Of a DNA stretch of 64,000 nt, positions 8,415 to 18,564 are shown piece after piece. How positions within the stretch are numbered: position 1 is the first letter of the stretch; the number at the start of each line of letters is the position of its first letter. The notes beneath the pieces are model-generated. The model worked only from the letters and a program-made list of their open reading frames with translations, was not told where the DNA came from and did not search any database. Origin of the DNA: Leclercia sp. LSNIH1. GTDB lineage: Bacteria > Pseudomonadota > Gammaproteobacteria > Enterobacterales > Enterobacteriaceae. A program made the translations under genes and the position numbers. The stretch lies in the NCBI RefSeq assembly GCF_002902985.1, contig NZ_CP026167.1, positions 124,001 to 188,000 of the forward strand. Reading direction: 5' to 3'.

Positions 8415-9455
8415 ATGCCCTGGAACGCCTCCCCTGACCGCTACGAGACGATGCAGTACCGTTACTGCGGTAAAAGCGGCCTGCGCTTACCCGCCCTGTC
8501 ACTCGGCCTGTGGCACAGCTTCGGCCACGTCCACGCCCTCGACTCACAGCGCGCCCTGCTGCGAAAAGCCTTCGATTGCGGCATCACCCATTTCGATCTC
8601 GCCAATAACTATGGCCCACCGCCGGGCAGCGCGGAGGAAAATTTTGGCCGCCTGCTGCGCGATGATTTCGCGGCTTATCGCGACGAACTGATTATCTCCA
8701 CCAAAGCGGGCTATGACATGTGGCCGGGGCCTTACGGTGCGGGGGGTTCGCGCAAGTATCTGCTCGCCAGCCTCGATCAAAGCCTCAAGCGGATGGGGCT
8801 GGACTACGTGGATATCTTCTATTCACACCGGGTCGATGAAAACACGCCAATGGAGGAGACCGCTTCTGCGCTGGCGCAGGCGGTGCAGAGCGGGAAAGCG
8901 CTGTACGTGGGCATTTCCTCCTGGTCGCCGGAGCGGACCCAGAAAATGGCGGAGCTGCTGCGCGAGTGGAAAATCCCGCTGCTTATCCACCAGCCCTCAT
9001 ACAACCTGCTTAACCGCTGGGTGGACAAGAGCGGCTTACTGGATACCCTGGCCGCTAACGGCACCGGCTGCATCGCCTTTACGCCGCTGGCCCAGGGGCT
9101 GTTGACCGGAAAATACCTGAACGGCATTCCTGACGGCTCCCGCATGCAGCGTGAGGGCAAAAAGGCGCGCGGCCTGACGGAAAATATGCTGACCGAAGCC
9201 AACCTGAACAGCCTGCGTTTGCTCAATGAGATGGCCCAGGCGCGCGGACAGACGATGGCGCAGATGGCGCTGAGCTGGCTGCTGAAAGATGAGCGTGTCA
9301 CCTCGGTACTGATTGGCGCCAGCCGGACGGAGCAGCTGGAGGAGAATGTGCAGGCGCTGAATAACCTGCACTTTAGCGAAGAGGAGCTGCAGCGGATTGA
9401 CCAGCATGTGGCCGACGGGCAGCTGAATCTGTGGCAAGCCTCTTCGGATAAATAA
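8415..9455 (+). CDS. yghZ: YghZ (Gpr), L-glyceraldehyde-3-phosphate reductase, aldo-keto reductase
   Basis: A 346-residue AKR14-type aldo-keto reductase, the same length as E. coli YghZ. The catalytic tetrad is present: Asp61 and Tyr66 (DLANNYG), Lys97 (STKAGY), His138 (YSHRVD). The NADPH-binding C-terminal part includes IGASRTEQLEENV (about 308-320). It reduces L-glyceraldehyde 3-phosphate and detoxifies methylglyoxal. The start at 8415 is chosen because AAGGAG lies at 8404-8409; the frame is open further upstream to 8343 but without homology. Confidence 0.95.
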   Translation: MPWNASPDRYETMQYRYCGKSGLRLPALSLGLWHSFGHVHALDSQRALLRKAFDCGITHFDLANNYGPPPGSAEENFGRLLRDDFAAYRDELIISTKAGYDMWPGPYGAGGSRKYLLASLDQSLKRMGLDYVDIFYSHRVDENTPMEETASALAQAVQSGKALYVGISSWSPERTQKMAELLREWKIPLLIHQPSYNLLNRWVDKSGLLDTLAANGTGCIAFTPLAQGLLTGKYLNGIPDGSRMQREGKKARGLTENMLTEANLNSLRLLNEMAQARGQTMAQMALSWLLKDERVTSVLIGASRTEQLEENVQALNNLHFSEEELQRIDQHVADGQLNLWQASSDK

Positions 9456-9469
9456 TTTCAGCGGATGGT

Positions 9470-9537
9470 GTCGGGTGGCGCTGCGCTTACCCGACCTACA
9501 GGCCCCCGTAGGCCTGATAAGCGCAGCGCCATCAGGC
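9470..9537. repeat. REP pair (BIME) after yghZ
   Basis: Two inverted REP units, 9470-9495 (GTCGGGTGGCGCTGCGC...) and 9508-9537 (GTAGGCCTGATAAGCGC...), each a GC-rich palindrome. They sit between convergent yghZ and yqhA. Confidence 0.85.
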
Positions 9538-9545
9538 GTTTTGTC

Positions 9546-10115
<570 letters not shown>

Positions 10116-10619
10116 CTACACTTGCTCAGGCTTTACCACCGGGCGCTGATACTCAGGCCACACCAGCACCACCAGCGAGGGATACGCCTCGAGGCTGAAC
10201 TCGCGAAAACACTGGCGCAGGTTCATCACCTCCAGATCGGTGTGCGACACTTTTTCGCCGTTCAGGCAGCGCTTCTTGATATTGTCGTAATATTTGTAGA
10301 CCGCCGAGTTAAGATCGCTGCAACGACGCTGCGCCTCAAACAGGTCAGGAATGCTATTTATTTCCACCATATTCATTCGTTTAATTGTGGCATGGAGGAA
10401 ATCAATATATTCATGGTTAACGCGCCAGTACCAAACCGGGGTAATCGCATTCATTAACACAGAAAAATGGTCTTCGCCCTCTTCTTTTGACATCCGCTCC
10501 GGCTGAGGCGGGACGTGCGCGCTCCCCACATCGCTACTTTTATTGAACTCGCGCATCAATAAAAGAACTACGGCGGTAAGCAATAACAAAGTAATGACAG
10601 TATAAAAAATGCTGTTCAT
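10116..10619 (-). CDS. Unknown membrane-anchored protein (first of three unrecognised genes)
   Basis: A 167-residue protein that I do not recognise. An N-terminal transmembrane segment (about 4-22, FYTVITLLLLTAVVLLL) is followed by a polar, proline-rich linker (30-45) and an alpha-helical cytoplasmic or periplasmic domain with several Trp, Tyr and Cys residues (about 50-160, including VWYWRVNHEYIDFLHATIKR). No catalytic motif is apparent. The ATG at 10619 has GGAG 10 bases upstream; the ATG at 10634 has no ribosome site. It is divergent from the next two unknown genes across ~105 bases, so co-regulation is possible. This block is absent between yqhA and yghA in E. coli K-12. Confidence 0.7.
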   Translation of the reverse strand: MNSIFYTVITLLLLTAVVLLLMREFNKSSDVGSAHVPPQPERMSKEEGEDHFSVLMNAITPVWYWRVNHEYIDFLHATIKRMNMVEINSIPDLFEAQRRCSDLNSAVYKYYDNIKKRCLNGEKVSHTDLEVMNLRQCFREFSLEAYPSLVVLVWPEYQRPVVKPEQV

Positions 10620-10724
10620 ATAGGCAGGCTCCATTTTTTTTGATTTTAAATTTGCCTCATGTTATTGTCAACGAATCTCACACTCCAGACAACCCTACCC
10701 CGTTGAAATTAAAGGAAATATAAA

Positions 10725-11129
10725 ATGTTGCCCGACAATCTGGTTCCGGCCAAGTTTCACATTTCTTCCGTGGAACCAAAACCGCCAGAAGCAGAAAGCA
10801 ATGCCAATTTCACTAAGGGGAAAAGAACACTCGCTGATTACGCGCCAGATATATTAATTGGCGTTACCCGTACCGGTAACTCCCGCAATATGTTGCTTGA
10901 AGAGCACGATCGGCATATTAAAGACCGGTTATTTCGGGTAGTTAAAATCGAGGTGTTCGCCCGGCTGCTGAATGATTTGCAGGCGGAGGGGGAAATAGAT
11001 GCCCAGGCACTAAGTCAAATATTGGCGGAAAAAACCGATGAGATTAACGAAGCCGGTAATGAAATCTGGTTGAATCTTATTACCTGCGAAAAAAACACGC
11101 CTGTGTTTTATACGCTAGAGGATGAATAA
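10725..11129 (+). CDS. Unknown small protein (second of three unrecognised genes)
   Basis: A 134-residue soluble, mostly alpha-helical protein with no family I can name. It has a disordered N-terminus (1-30, P/E/S-rich), a middle part RTLADYAPDILIGVTRTG, then charged helices (55-105) and an acidic end (LEDE). There is no signal peptide or membrane segment. An AAAGGA ribosome site lies 8 bases before the start. Base composition is visibly more AT-rich than the flanking yqhA and yghA. It overlaps or abuts the next gene, so the two form an operon. Confidence 0.72.
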   Translation: MLPDNLVPAKFHISSVEPKPPEAESNANFTKGKRTLADYAPDILIGVTRTGNSRNMLLEEHDRHIKDRLFRVVKIEVFARLLNDLQAEGEIDAQALSQILAEKTDEINEAGNEIWLNLITCEKNTPVFYTLEDE

Positions 11130-11130
11130 C

Positions 11131-11574
11131 GTGAAGGATGTTGATAATAACAACGTTTATTTAGCTTTAGATGACAAAAAAAGCGATGAATTTATCTTAG
11201 AGCAAAACCTTGCCGCACTTAAAGAGATTAAAAATGCTGAAATACAAAGAATTGCTAAAGATCTGCTCTCCATTCCGGCGGGCCTGGTGCGTCTGAAATG
11301 GCAGAATCGCCGTGAAATTTATCCATTGCAGGTAAAAGAAGAGATCTATGGCGCGACAATAAACGCCATTATGCAACAGCGTCCGGATTTAAAAGAAAAA
11401 ATACTGGCGCGCCTGGAAACCAATTATCAATATATTCTGGCACGTGAAACCGCGACCCTGCGCGTCACCCGTAAGCTGGCTGATGAAGGCTATCGCACCA
11501 CCAGCGTGACCACCGTTGCGCTGAATGAAGAGGTACTGGCCGCGAAAGCGGACATCCCACCGCAAAAGCCGTAA
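11131..11574 (+). CDS. Unknown small protein (third of three unrecognised genes)
   Basis: A protein of about 147 residues, alpha-helical and charged, of unknown function. It contains NLAALKEIKNAEIQRIAKDL and a C-terminal half with RKLADEGYRTTSVTTVALNEE. No signal peptide, membrane segment or catalytic motif is seen. The start needs judgement: ATG at 11122 overlaps the previous stop but the AGAGG at 11117-11121 touches it directly, whereas GTG at 11131 has that same site 9 bases upstream and is preferred here. The AT-rich composition matches the preceding gene. Confidence 0.68.
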   Translation: MKDVDNNNVYLALDDKKSDEFILEQNLAALKEIKNAEIQRIAKDLLSIPAGLVRLKWQNRREIYPLQVKEEIYGATINAIMQQRPDLKEKILARLETNYQYILARETATLRVTRKLADEGYRTTSVTTVALNEEVLAAKADIPPQKP

Positions 11575-11707
11575 CCTCTCGCCGAACCCTGCCGTCTCGC
11601 CTGTTTCTGCTCAGCCCATTTCTTTTAAGGATTATCCTGAATAATCCTCACAGCCCAGTTGATTCTCCTAAGCTTAAAGTCTGATTAACCCCTCAAGGAG
11701 AACACCT

Positions 11708-12604
11708 ATGGCAAACTCTCAGAGCAAAATTCAGGATCCGACAACCCAGTACTACACCGGCGAATATCCCAAGCAGAAACAGCCTGTACCGGGGCTGCAG
11801 AGCAAGATGGACCCAGTGCCGGACTGCGGCGAAAAGAGCTATAAAGGCAGCGGCAGACTACAGGATCGTAAGGCACTGGTGACAGGGGGCGATTCCGGGA
11901 TTGGACGCGCTGCCGCCATCGCTTACGCGCGTGAAGGAGCAGACGTCGCCATTAACTATCTGCCCGCCGAAGAAGAGGATGCCCAGCAGGTTAAGCAGCT
12001 TATTGAAGAGGCCGGGCGCAAAGCGGTGCTCATCCCTGGCGACCTGAGCGATGAACAATTTGCCCGCTCGCTGGTACATAAAGCCCATCAGGAGCTGGGT
12101 GGGCTGGACGTGCTGGCGCTGGTAGCCGGTAAGCAGGTGGCGGTGGAGAAGATTGCCGATATCACCACCGAGCAGTTTAAGCAGACCTATGCCGTGAACG
12201 TGCTGGCTCTGTTCTGGATTACCCAGGAGGCACTGCCGCTGCTGCCCGCCGGGTCGAGCATTATCACCACCTCCTCGATTCAGGCCTATCAGCCGAGCCC
12301 GCATCTGCTGGACTATGCTTCCACTAAAGCGGCTATTCTCAACTTCAGCCGCGGGCTGGCGAAACAGGTGGCTGACACCGGCGTGCGCGTCAACGTGGTA
12401 GCCCCTGGTCCTATCTGGACGGCGCTGCAAGTCTCCGGCGGTCAGCCTCAGGAGAAGCTCCCGCAGTTTGGTCAGCAGACGCCGATGAAGCGCGCAGGGC
12501 AGCCTGCGGAGCTGGCGCCGGTCTATGTCTATCTGGCAAGTCAGGAGTCCAGCTACGTGACCGCAGAAGTGCACGGCGTGTGCGGTGGGGAACATTTAGG
12601 CTGA
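11708..12604 (+). CDS. yghA: YghA, NADP-dependent short-chain dehydrogenase/reductase
   Basis: A 298-residue classical SDR with the N-terminal extension typical of YghA/general-stress SDRs ([17 protein letters not shown]). The Rossmann motif is TGGDSGIG (59-66); the catalytic Ser190, Tyr203 and Lys207 (YASTK) are present. The C-terminus [10 protein letters not shown] is that of E. coli YghA, which acts on aldehydes/alcohols. A CTCAAGGAG ribosome site precedes the ATG. Confidence 0.95.
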   Translation: MANSQSKIQDPTTQYYTGEYPKQKQPVPGLQSKMDPVPDCGEKSYKGSGRLQDRKALVTGGDSGIGRAAAIAYAREGADVAINYLPAEEEDAQQVKQLIEEAGRKAVLIPGDLSDEQFARSLVHKAHQELGGLDVLALVAGKQVAVEKIADITTEQFKQTYAVNVLALFWITQEALPLLPAGSSIITTSSIQAYQPSPHLLDYASTKAAILNFSRGLAKQVADTGVRVNVVAPGPIWTALQVSGGQPQEKLPQFGQQTPMKRAGQPAELAPVYVYLASQESSYVTAEVHGVCGGEHLG

Positions 12605-12613
12605 TGGTGCAGT

Positions 12614-12670
12614 GCCGGGTGGCGGCTTCGCCTTACCCGGCCTACGTTTCGCATGCAGGCGCCATCCGGC
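12614..12670. repeat. REP element after yghA
   Basis: A full REP palindrome at 12614-12645 (GCCGGGTGGCGGCTTCGCC...) followed by a partial inverted half at about 12653-12670. Confidence 0.85.
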
Positions 12671-12676
12671 AAATAC

Positions 12677-12711
12677 AAAAACGGCAACCCGTGGGTTGCC
12701 GTTTCTCTTTA
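12677..12711. terminator. Bidirectional terminator between yghA and exbD
   Basis: ACGGCAACCC at 12681-12690 pairs with GGGTTGCCGT at 12693-12702. An A-tract on the left and TTTCTCTTT on the right make it usable from either side. Confidence 0.8.
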
Positions 12712-13134
12712 TTTCGCCGCCGCTTTCTCTTCGCCGACGAGACCAATTTTCAGGTAACCCGCCTGGTGCAGCGTGTCCATTACCTTCATCATGGTTTCGT
12801 AATCGACCGTCTTATCGGCGCGGAAGAAGACGGTAGTCTCTTTCTTGCCTTCGGTCAGGGCGTTCAGCGCCGGGATCACCGACTCATCGGTCACCGGATC
12901 GTTGCCGAGGAACATAGATTTATCGGCCTTTACAGAGAGATAAATCGGTTTTTCCGGGCGCGGCTGCGGCTGACTGGATGACGCAGGCAGATTCACCTTC
13001 ACGTCTACGGTCGCCAGCGGCGCCGCCACCATGAAGATAATCAGCAGAACCAGCATAACGTCGATAAACGGCGTCACGTTGATTTCGTGCATTTCGCCGT
13101 TATCGTCCAGATTTTCATTAAGACGCATTGCCAT
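12709..13134 (-). CDS. exbD: ExbD, TonB-system energy-transducing protein
   Basis: A 141-residue inner-membrane protein: short cytoplasmic N-terminus, one transmembrane helix (about 23-43) carrying the essential proton-path Asp25 (PFIDVMLVLL), and a periplasmic domain. With ExbB it uses the proton motive force to energise TonB and outer-membrane iron and B12 receptors. The length equals E. coli ExbD. It lies 6 bases after exbB in one operon under a Fur-like site. Confidence 0.97.
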   Translation of the reverse strand: MAMRLNENLDDNGEMHEINVTPFIDVMLVLLIIFMVAAPLATVDVKVNLPASSSQPQPRPEKPIYLSVKADKSMFLGNDPVTDESVIPALNALTEGKKETTVFFRADKTVDYETMMKVMDTLHQAGYLKIGLVGEEKAAAK

Positions 13135-13140
13135 GACGAA

Positions 13141-13872
13141 TCAACCTACGTGAAATTTCTGAGCAGAACGAATCGGCTTAGCCGAGCTGGCGCTGAGATC
13201 CAGATCGCGGCTTTGCAGGAGCAGAACCTGGGCGGCAACGTCGCCGAGGGTCGCTTTGTAGCTGCCAATCATACGGGCGAAGACGTTATAGATCACGACT
13301 GCCGGGATTGCCGCCACCAGACCAATGGCTGTTGCCAGCAGCGCTTCGGCGATGCCGGGCGCCACAACCGCGAGGTTGGTGGTTTGCGTCTGGGCGATGC
13401 CGATAAAGCTGTTCATGATGCCCCAGACGGTACCGAACAGACCGACGAACGGCGAAATCGCGCCGATGGTCGCCAGGTAACCGTTACCCCGTCCCATATG
13501 ACGGCCAACGGCCGCAACGCGACGCTCAAGGCGGAAGCCGGTACGCTCTTTAATCCCTTCGTTGTCTTCACTGCCTGCAGAAAGTTCGAGCTCGTTCTGC
13601 GCTTCGTTGATTAACAGGGTGGTCAGGCTCTTCGCCTGGAAGGAGGCGGCCATGTCGCTCGCCTGATTCAGGGTACGGGCTTCGGCCAGCTGCTGCTGCT
13701 CGCGCTTAAGGCGGCGTTTATGGGAAAGAAGCTCTACGCTCTTGCTAAAGAAAATAGCCCAGGTGACGACAGACGCCAGAATCAGGCCGATCATGACAAT
13801 CTTCACCACGATGTCGGCATGATGATACATACCCCAGACGGAGAGGTCCGTCTGCATCAAATTATTACCCAC
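13141..13872 (-). CDS. exbB: ExbB, TonB-system proton channel
   Basis: A 243-residue protein (MotA/TolQ/ExbB family) with three transmembrane helices (about 20-42, 128-155, 163-190) and the signature GTVWGIMNSF. The start is GTG at 13872, with GGAG 8 bases upstream. Together with ExbD it forms the pentameric motor that drives TonB. It is divergent from metC, and a Fur-like box lies 64-82 bases upstream, which fits iron repression. Confidence 0.97.
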   Translation of the reverse strand: MGNNLMQTDLSVWGMYHHADIVVKIVMIGLILASVVTWAIFFSKSVELLSHKRRLKREQQQLAEARTLNQASDMAASFQAKSLTTLLINEAQNELELSAGSEDNEGIKERTGFRLERRVAAVGRHMGRGNGYLATIGAISPFVGLFGTVWGIMNSFIGIAQTQTTNLAVVAPGIAEALLATAIGLVAAIPAVVIYNVFARMIGSYKATLGDVAAQVLLLQSRDLDLSASSAKPIRSAQKFHVG

Positions 13873-13935
13873 TCGGTATCTCCAGGACGCAAATCACAAA
13901 ATCTGAGCATAATAATATCAAAACAACGTCGAATT

Positions 13936-13954
13936 GATAGTAGTTCTCATTAGT
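13936..13954 (-). promoter_or_regulatory. Fur box upstream of exbBD
   Basis: GATAGTAGTTCTCATTAGT matches 12 of 19 positions of the Fur consensus. It lies upstream of exbB, where E. coli also has Fur control. Confidence 0.65.
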
Positions 13955-14080
13955 ATTTACATAGTGCCGTAAATTCGTTTCATTTTCCTTGCGCTTACGC
14001 AGGAAAAATTTCCCGGAAACAAATTTTAAAAAATTTTCCGCTGAACCCACTACCGTTAAGGTGACCATTTTTACTTTCGT

Positions 14081-14104
14081 GATAGTCTGGACGTCCAGAC
14101 GTAT
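14081..14104 (+). promoter_or_regulatory. MetJ operator (met boxes) of metC
   Basis: Tandem 8-mers related to AGACGTCT: GATAGTCT (4/8), GGACGTCC (6/8) and AGACGTAT (7/8). They end 19 bases before the metC start, so methionine/SAM repression by MetJ is expected. Confidence 0.8.
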
Positions 14105-14123
14105 AAAAACAGGTTGCGCAGAC

Positions 14124-15311
14124 ATGAAAGAGAAGCATCTTGATACCACCCTTGTCCAGGCGGGACGCAGTAAAAAATATACCCTTGGTTCCGTGAACAG
14201 CGTCATCCAGCGCGCCTCGTCGCTGGTGTTTGATACCGTGGAGGCGAAAAAGCACGCCACCCGTAACCGGGCCAACGGTGAACTGTTTTACGGGCGTCGC
14301 GGCACGCTGACCCACTTCTCGTTACAGGAAGCGATGTGCGAGCTGGAGGGCGGCGCGGGCTGTGCGCTCTTCCCCTGCGGTGCCGCGGCGGTGGCCAATA
14401 CCATTCTGGCGTTCGTTGAGCAGGGCGACCATATCCTGATGACCAACACCGCCTACGAGCCAAGCCAGGACTTCTGCACCAAAATCCTCAGCAAGCTGGG
14501 GGTCACTACCGACTGGTTCGATCCGCAGATTGGCGCGAACATCGCCGAGCTGATCCAGCCCAACACCCGGATTGTGTTCCTGGAATCACCCGGCTCTATC
14601 ACCATGGAAGTGCATGATGTGCCAGCCATTGTGCAGGCGGTACGCAGCAAAGCGCCGGACGCTATCATCATGATTGATAACACCTGGGCGGCAGGGGTGC
14701 TGTTTAAGGCGCTCGATTTTGGTATCGACATCTCGATTCAGGCGGCGACGAAGTACCTGATTGGCCACTCTGACGGGATGATTGGTACCGCGGTTTCCAA
14801 CGCCCGCTGCTGGGAGCAGCTGCGCGAGAACGCCTATCTGATGGGCCAGATGGTGGATGCCGACACCGCCTATATGACCAGCCGCGGCTTGCGTACCCTC
14901 GGCGTGCGTCTGCGTCAACATCATGAAAGCAGCGTGCAGATTGCACAGTGGCTGGCGCAGCATCCCCAGGTGGCGCAGGTTAACCATCCGGCACTGCCGG
15001 GCAGCGTCGGACATGAATTCTGGCAACGTGACTTTACGGGCAGCAGCGGTCTGTTCTCCTTTGTGCTTAATAAACGCCTGAGCAATGACGAGCTCGCCGC
15101 TTACCTGGATAACTTCTCGCTGTTCAGCATGGCCTACTCCTGGGGCGGCTTTGAATCGCTGATCCTGCCGAACCAGCCAGAGCAGATTGCGGCCCTGCGT
15201 CCCGGCGGCAAAGTGGACTTTACCGGCACCCTGATCCGCCTGCATATCGGCCTGGAAAACGTCGACGATTTGATTGCCGATCTGCAAGCCGGGTTTGCGC
15301 GCATTGAATAG
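14124..15311 (+). CDS. metC: MetC, cystathionine beta-lyase
   Basis: A 395-residue PLP enzyme converting cystathionine to homocysteine, pyruvate and ammonia in methionine synthesis. The PLP lysine is Lys210 (QAATKYL), and Tyr111 (NTAYEPS) and Arg58/Arg59 (FYGRRG) are in place; length equals E. coli MetC. The start at 14124 follows the E. coli protein; the frame is open to 13989 but runs through the MetJ operator and promoter. The ribosome site is weak. Confidence 0.97.
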   Translation: MKEKHLDTTLVQAGRSKKYTLGSVNSVIQRASSLVFDTVEAKKHATRNRANGELFYGRRGTLTHFSLQEAMCELEGGAGCALFPCGAAAVANTILAFVEQGDHILMTNTAYEPSQDFCTKILSKLGVTTDWFDPQIGANIAELIQPNTRIVFLESPGSITMEVHDVPAIVQAVRSKAPDAIIMIDNTWAAGVLFKALDFGIDISIQAATKYLIGHSDGMIGTAVSNARCWEQLRENAYLMGQMVDADTAYMTSRGLRTLGVRLRQHHESSVQIAQWLAQHPQVAQVNHPALPGSVGHEFWQRDFTGSSGLFSFVLNKRLSNDELAAYLDNFSLFSMAYSWGGFESLILPNQPEQIAALRPGGKVDFTGTLIRLHIGLENVDDLIADLQAGFARIE

Positions 15312-15452
15312 CGCAGGGCCACAAACACACTCCGCGGACACTTTTCTCTCCATTAGCTGCAGAAAAGTCTGATTTGTTGCGTCTGCGATCAAAGCCCGCC
15401 GACGAAATAGGGAGTACAATAGCCTTATATATGCTGTTCCACAGGAAAGCCC

Positions 15453-16112
15453 ATGGCTGTTATTCAAGATATTATCGCTGCACTCTGGCAACACGACTTT
15501 GCAGCGCTGGCGGACCCGCACGTGGTTGGGATTGTCTATTTCGTTATGTTCGCCACATTGTTTCTGGAAAACGGGTTACTGCCCGCCTCCTTTTTACCGG
15601 GGGACAGTCTGCTGCTGCTGGCAGGGGCGTTAATCGGTAAAGGGGTGATGGACTTTACCCCCACGATGGTGATCCTCACCTCAGCCGCCAGCCTGGGCTG
15701 CTGGCTCAGCTATTTGCAGGGCCGCTGGCTCGGCAATACGCGGGTGGTCAAAAGCTGGCTGGCGCAGCTGCCGCATAAATACCATCAGCGGGCGAACTGC
15801 ATGTTTGACAGGCATGGCCTGCTGGCGCTGCTGGTCGGGCGTTTTCTGGCCTTTGTGCGTACGCTGCTGCCAACCATGGCTGGCATCTCCGGGCTCTCTA
15901 ACCGCCGCTTCCAGTTCTTTAACTGGCTGAGCGCGCTGCTGTGGGTCGGGGTCGTGACCACTTTTGGCTATGCGCTGAGTATGATCCCGTTCGTTAAACG
16001 CCATGAAGATCAGGTCATGACCTTCCTGATGATCCTGCCTATTTTCCTGCTGGTCGCAGGGCTGGTAGGAACCATCGTGGTGGTGATCCGTAAGAAGTAC
16101 TGCAACGCCTGA
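15453..16112 (+). CDS. yghB: YghB, DedA-family membrane protein
   Basis: A 219-residue polytopic inner-membrane protein. Residues shown to be essential in the E. coli DedA paralogs are all present: Glu39, Asp51, Arg130 and Arg136. The family functions in membrane homeostasis, drug and alkaline tolerance and probably lipid scrambling; YghB and YqjA are partly redundant. A CAGGAAAG ribosome site precedes the ATG. It is followed by a REP pair before yqhC. Confidence 0.96.
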   Translation: MAVIQDIIAALWQHDFAALADPHVVGIVYFVMFATLFLENGLLPASFLPGDSLLLLAGALIGKGVMDFTPTMVILTSAASLGCWLSYLQGRWLGNTRVVKSWLAQLPHKYHQRANCMFDRHGLLALLVGRFLAFVRTLLPTMAGISGLSNRRFQFFNWLSALLWVGVVTTFGYALSMIPFVKRHEDQVMTFLMILPIFLLVAGLVGTIVVVIRKKYCNA

Positions 16113-16126
16113 GGCGCTGCTGTCGT

Positions 16127-16194
16127 TGTAGCCCCGGTAAGCGTAGCGCCTCCGGGGAAAAGCGCCGGGCGGCACTGCGTTTGCCCGGCCTACA
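16127..16194. repeat. REP pair (BIME) between yghB and yqhC
   Basis: Two inverted REP-like units, 16127-16159 (TGTAGCCCCGGTAAGCG...) and 16162-16194 (GCGCCGGGCGGCACTGCG...), between convergent genes. Confidence 0.85.
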
Positions 16195-16200
16195 TGTCAA

Positions 16201-17100
16201 TCACATCCCCTGCATCATCCGCATCCGCGCCGCATCTTCCCCCGGCGTCACGCCAAAGTAGCGCTTGAACTCCCGGCTGAACTGCGAGGCGCTTTCATAG
16301 CCTACCCGCAGCGCGGCGGCGCTGGCTTTCATACCATCGTGGATCATCATCATCCGCGCCTTATGCAGGCGGTAGCTCTTGAGATACTGCAGCGGCGAGG
16401 TGCTGGTTACCGACTTAAAGTTATGGTGGAACGCCGAGACGCTCATGTTGGCCTCAGCCGCCAGCTGATCCACGCTCAGGTTTTCGGTGTACTGGCTCTC
16501 GATGCGTTTCAACACCCGGCCAATCAGGCTGAAATGGGTCTGACGGCTGACCAACGCCAGCAGCGCCCCGCCGCCTGGCCCCAGCAGGATGTGGTAGAGG
16601 ATTTCACGCACGATCTGCTTACCCAGAATCCGCGCGTCCAGCGGCCGCTCCATCACGTCCAGCAGACGTTCAATGGCGCAGAGGATCTCATCCGTCAGCG
16701 TGGCGGAGTTGATGCCGCTCGCCGCCATCGACGGGCGAAACAGTTCGTCCTCGCCAATGTCCATCAGCAGTTCCTGCAGTTGCAGAATATCGATATTTAA
16801 GCGAATACCTGCCAGCGGTACCGCCTCTGTCGCGAAAGTTTCACATTCAAAGGGTAAAGGTACTGTCAGGAGCAGATATTCGTTGGGGTCGTAACGAAAT
16901 ACCCGCTCGTTGATGTAGCCAATTTTGTGGCCAGAAAAGAGAAAAATGATACCCGGCTGATACATCACCGGCGTGCGGGCGTAGGGCTGAGTCCCATACA
17001 GCAGACGAACATCCGGCAGCAGCGTATCAAGATAATTTTCATTATCTTTCAGTTTCTTAATTTGTTCCGTTAGCTGCTGGCAGACGGCTTCACGTTTCAT
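16201..17100 (-). CDS. yqhC: YqhC, AraC-family activator of yqhD-dkgA
   Basis: A 299-residue regulator with an N-terminal AraC_N cupin-like domain (about 25-180) and two C-terminal HTH motifs (about 195-290, [15 protein letters not shown] and [17 protein letters not shown]). In E. coli YqhC senses aldehydes such as glyoxal and activates yqhD and dkgA, which lie divergent from it here. The 195-base gap should hold its binding sites. The start has GGAGTGAGAGAAG upstream. E. coli annotations use a longer N-terminus; none is supported here. Confidence 0.93.
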   Translation of the reverse strand: MKREAVCQQLTEQIKKLKDNENYLDTLLPDVRLLYGTQPYARTPVMYQPGIIFLFSGHKIGYINERVFRYDPNEYLLLTVPLPFECETFATEAVPLAGIRLNIDILQLQELLMDIGEDELFRPSMAASGINSATLTDEILCAIERLLDVMERPLDARILGKQIVREILYHILLGPGGGALLALVSRQTHFSLIGRVLKRIESQYTENLSVDQLAAEANMSVSAFHHNFKSVTSTSPLQYLKSYRLHKARMMMIHDGMKASAAALRVGYESASQFSREFKRYFGVTPGEDAARMRMMQGM

Positions 17101-17295
17101 CTTCTCTCACTCCGGGTACGTTTTCCGACACCTGCAGTGTGCGCATTTTTTCCTGTTTTCTCCAGCACTGTGTAGAAATGGGCAAGACAACGGCAGGAAT
17201 GTGCATTGAGAGGAGCGCGTGCGCTCGCCACAATGAGCACCATCAGGCAGCCCTCTGTGCCGCCCCGTTTTTTCACCCACCAAAGGGAACGAACA

Positions 17296-18459
17296 ATGAA
17301 CAATTTTAATCTGCATACCCCAACCCGCATCCTGTTTGGTAAAGGCGCCATCGCCGATCTGCGCGAGCAGATCCCGGCCAACGCCCGCGTCCTGATTACC
17401 TATGGCGGCGGTAGCGTGAAGAAGAATGGCGTCCTGGATCAGGTTTACTCCGCGCTGGAAGGCATGGACGTGCGCGAGTTCAGCGGCATTGAGCCAAACC
17501 CCTCTTACGAAACGCTGATGAAGGCGGTGAAAATCGCCCGTGACGAGCAGATCACCTTCCTGCTGGCGGTGGGTGGCGGCTCGGTGCTGGACGGCACCAA
17601 GTTCATTGCCGCGGCGGCCCATTACGATGAAACCATCGACCCGTGGCACATCCTGCAAACCGGCGGCAGCGACATTAAGAGCGCCATTCCGATGGGCTCC
17701 GTACTGACCCTGCCGGCGACCGGCTCCGAATCCAATAAAGGCGCGGTGATCTCACGTAAAACCACCGGCGACAAGCAGGCCTTTATGAACGAGCACGTGC
17801 AGCCGGTGTTTGCGGTGCTGGATCCGGTTTACACCTACACCCTGCCGCCGCGTCAGGTGGCGAACGGCGTGGTGGATGCCTTTGTCCACACCGTTGAGCA
17901 GTACGTTACTTACCCGGTAAACGCCAAAATTCAGGATCGTTTCGCCGAGGGCATTCTGCTGACCCTGATCGAAGATGGCCCGCTGGCGCTGAAAGAGCCA
18001 GAAAACTACGAAGTGCGTGCCAACGTGATGTGGGCTGCGACTCAGGCGCTGAACGGCCTGATTGGTGCCGGCGTGCCGCAAGACTGGGCAACCCACATGC
18101 TGGGCCACGAGCTGACGGCGATGCACGGCCTCGATCATGCCCAGACCCTGGCCGTGGTTCTGCCTGCGCTGTGGAATGAAAAACGCGACACCAAGCGTGG
18201 CAAGCTGCTGCAGTACGCTGAGCGCGTCTGGGGTATTACTGCCGGTTCTGAAGATGAGCGTATCGATGCGGCTATCGCTGCCACCCGCAACTTCTTCGAG
18301 CAGCTGGGTGTTCCGACGCGTCTCTCCGGCTACGGTCTGGACGGCAGTTCCATCCCTGCCCTGCTGGCAAAACTCGAGGAGCACGGCATGACGCAAATCG
18401 GGGAACATCATGACATTACTCTCGATGTAAGCCGCCGTATTTACGAGGCCGCTCGCTAA
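17296..18459 (+). CDS. yqhD: YqhD, NADPH-dependent aldehyde reductase / alcohol dehydrogenase
   Basis: A 387-residue iron-type group III dehydrogenase, same length as E. coli YqhD. The metal ligands are at the same numbers: Asp194, His198, His267 and His281; the NADPH-binding GGGSVLDGTKF is at 93-103. It reduces short-chain aldehydes, including lipid-peroxidation products and furfural. AAAGGGA lies 8 bases before the ATG. It is followed by dkgA after 105 bases. Confidence 0.97.
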   Translation: MNNFNLHTPTRILFGKGAIADLREQIPANARVLITYGGGSVKKNGVLDQVYSALEGMDVREFSGIEPNPSYETLMKAVKIARDEQITFLLAVGGGSVLDGTKFIAAAAHYDETIDPWHILQTGGSDIKSAIPMGSVLTLPATGSESNKGAVISRKTTGDKQAFMNEHVQPVFAVLDPVYTYTLPPRQVANGVVDAFVHTVEQYVTYPVNAKIQDRFAEGILLTLIEDGPLALKEPENYEVRANVMWAATQALNGLIGAGVPQDWATHMLGHELTAMHGLDHAQTLAVVLPALWNEKRDTKRGKLLQYAERVWGITAGSEDERIDAAIAATRNFFEQLGVPTRLSGYGLDGSSIPALLAKLEEHGMTQIGEHHDITLDVSRRIYEAAR

Positions 18460-18564
18460 CTGATTTTACGCGATTGCCTTCCGTTTTTCGGCATTTAGGC
18501 CAGGCTTAATGCACATACGCCACCAGGGGATCACTCCTGGTGGATGTCCAATGAAGGAGGAAAA

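Noticed and set aside
10116..11574. Toxin-antitoxin or restriction system
   Set aside because: No recognisable toxin fold, nuclease, methylase or DNA-binding motif; left as unknown.
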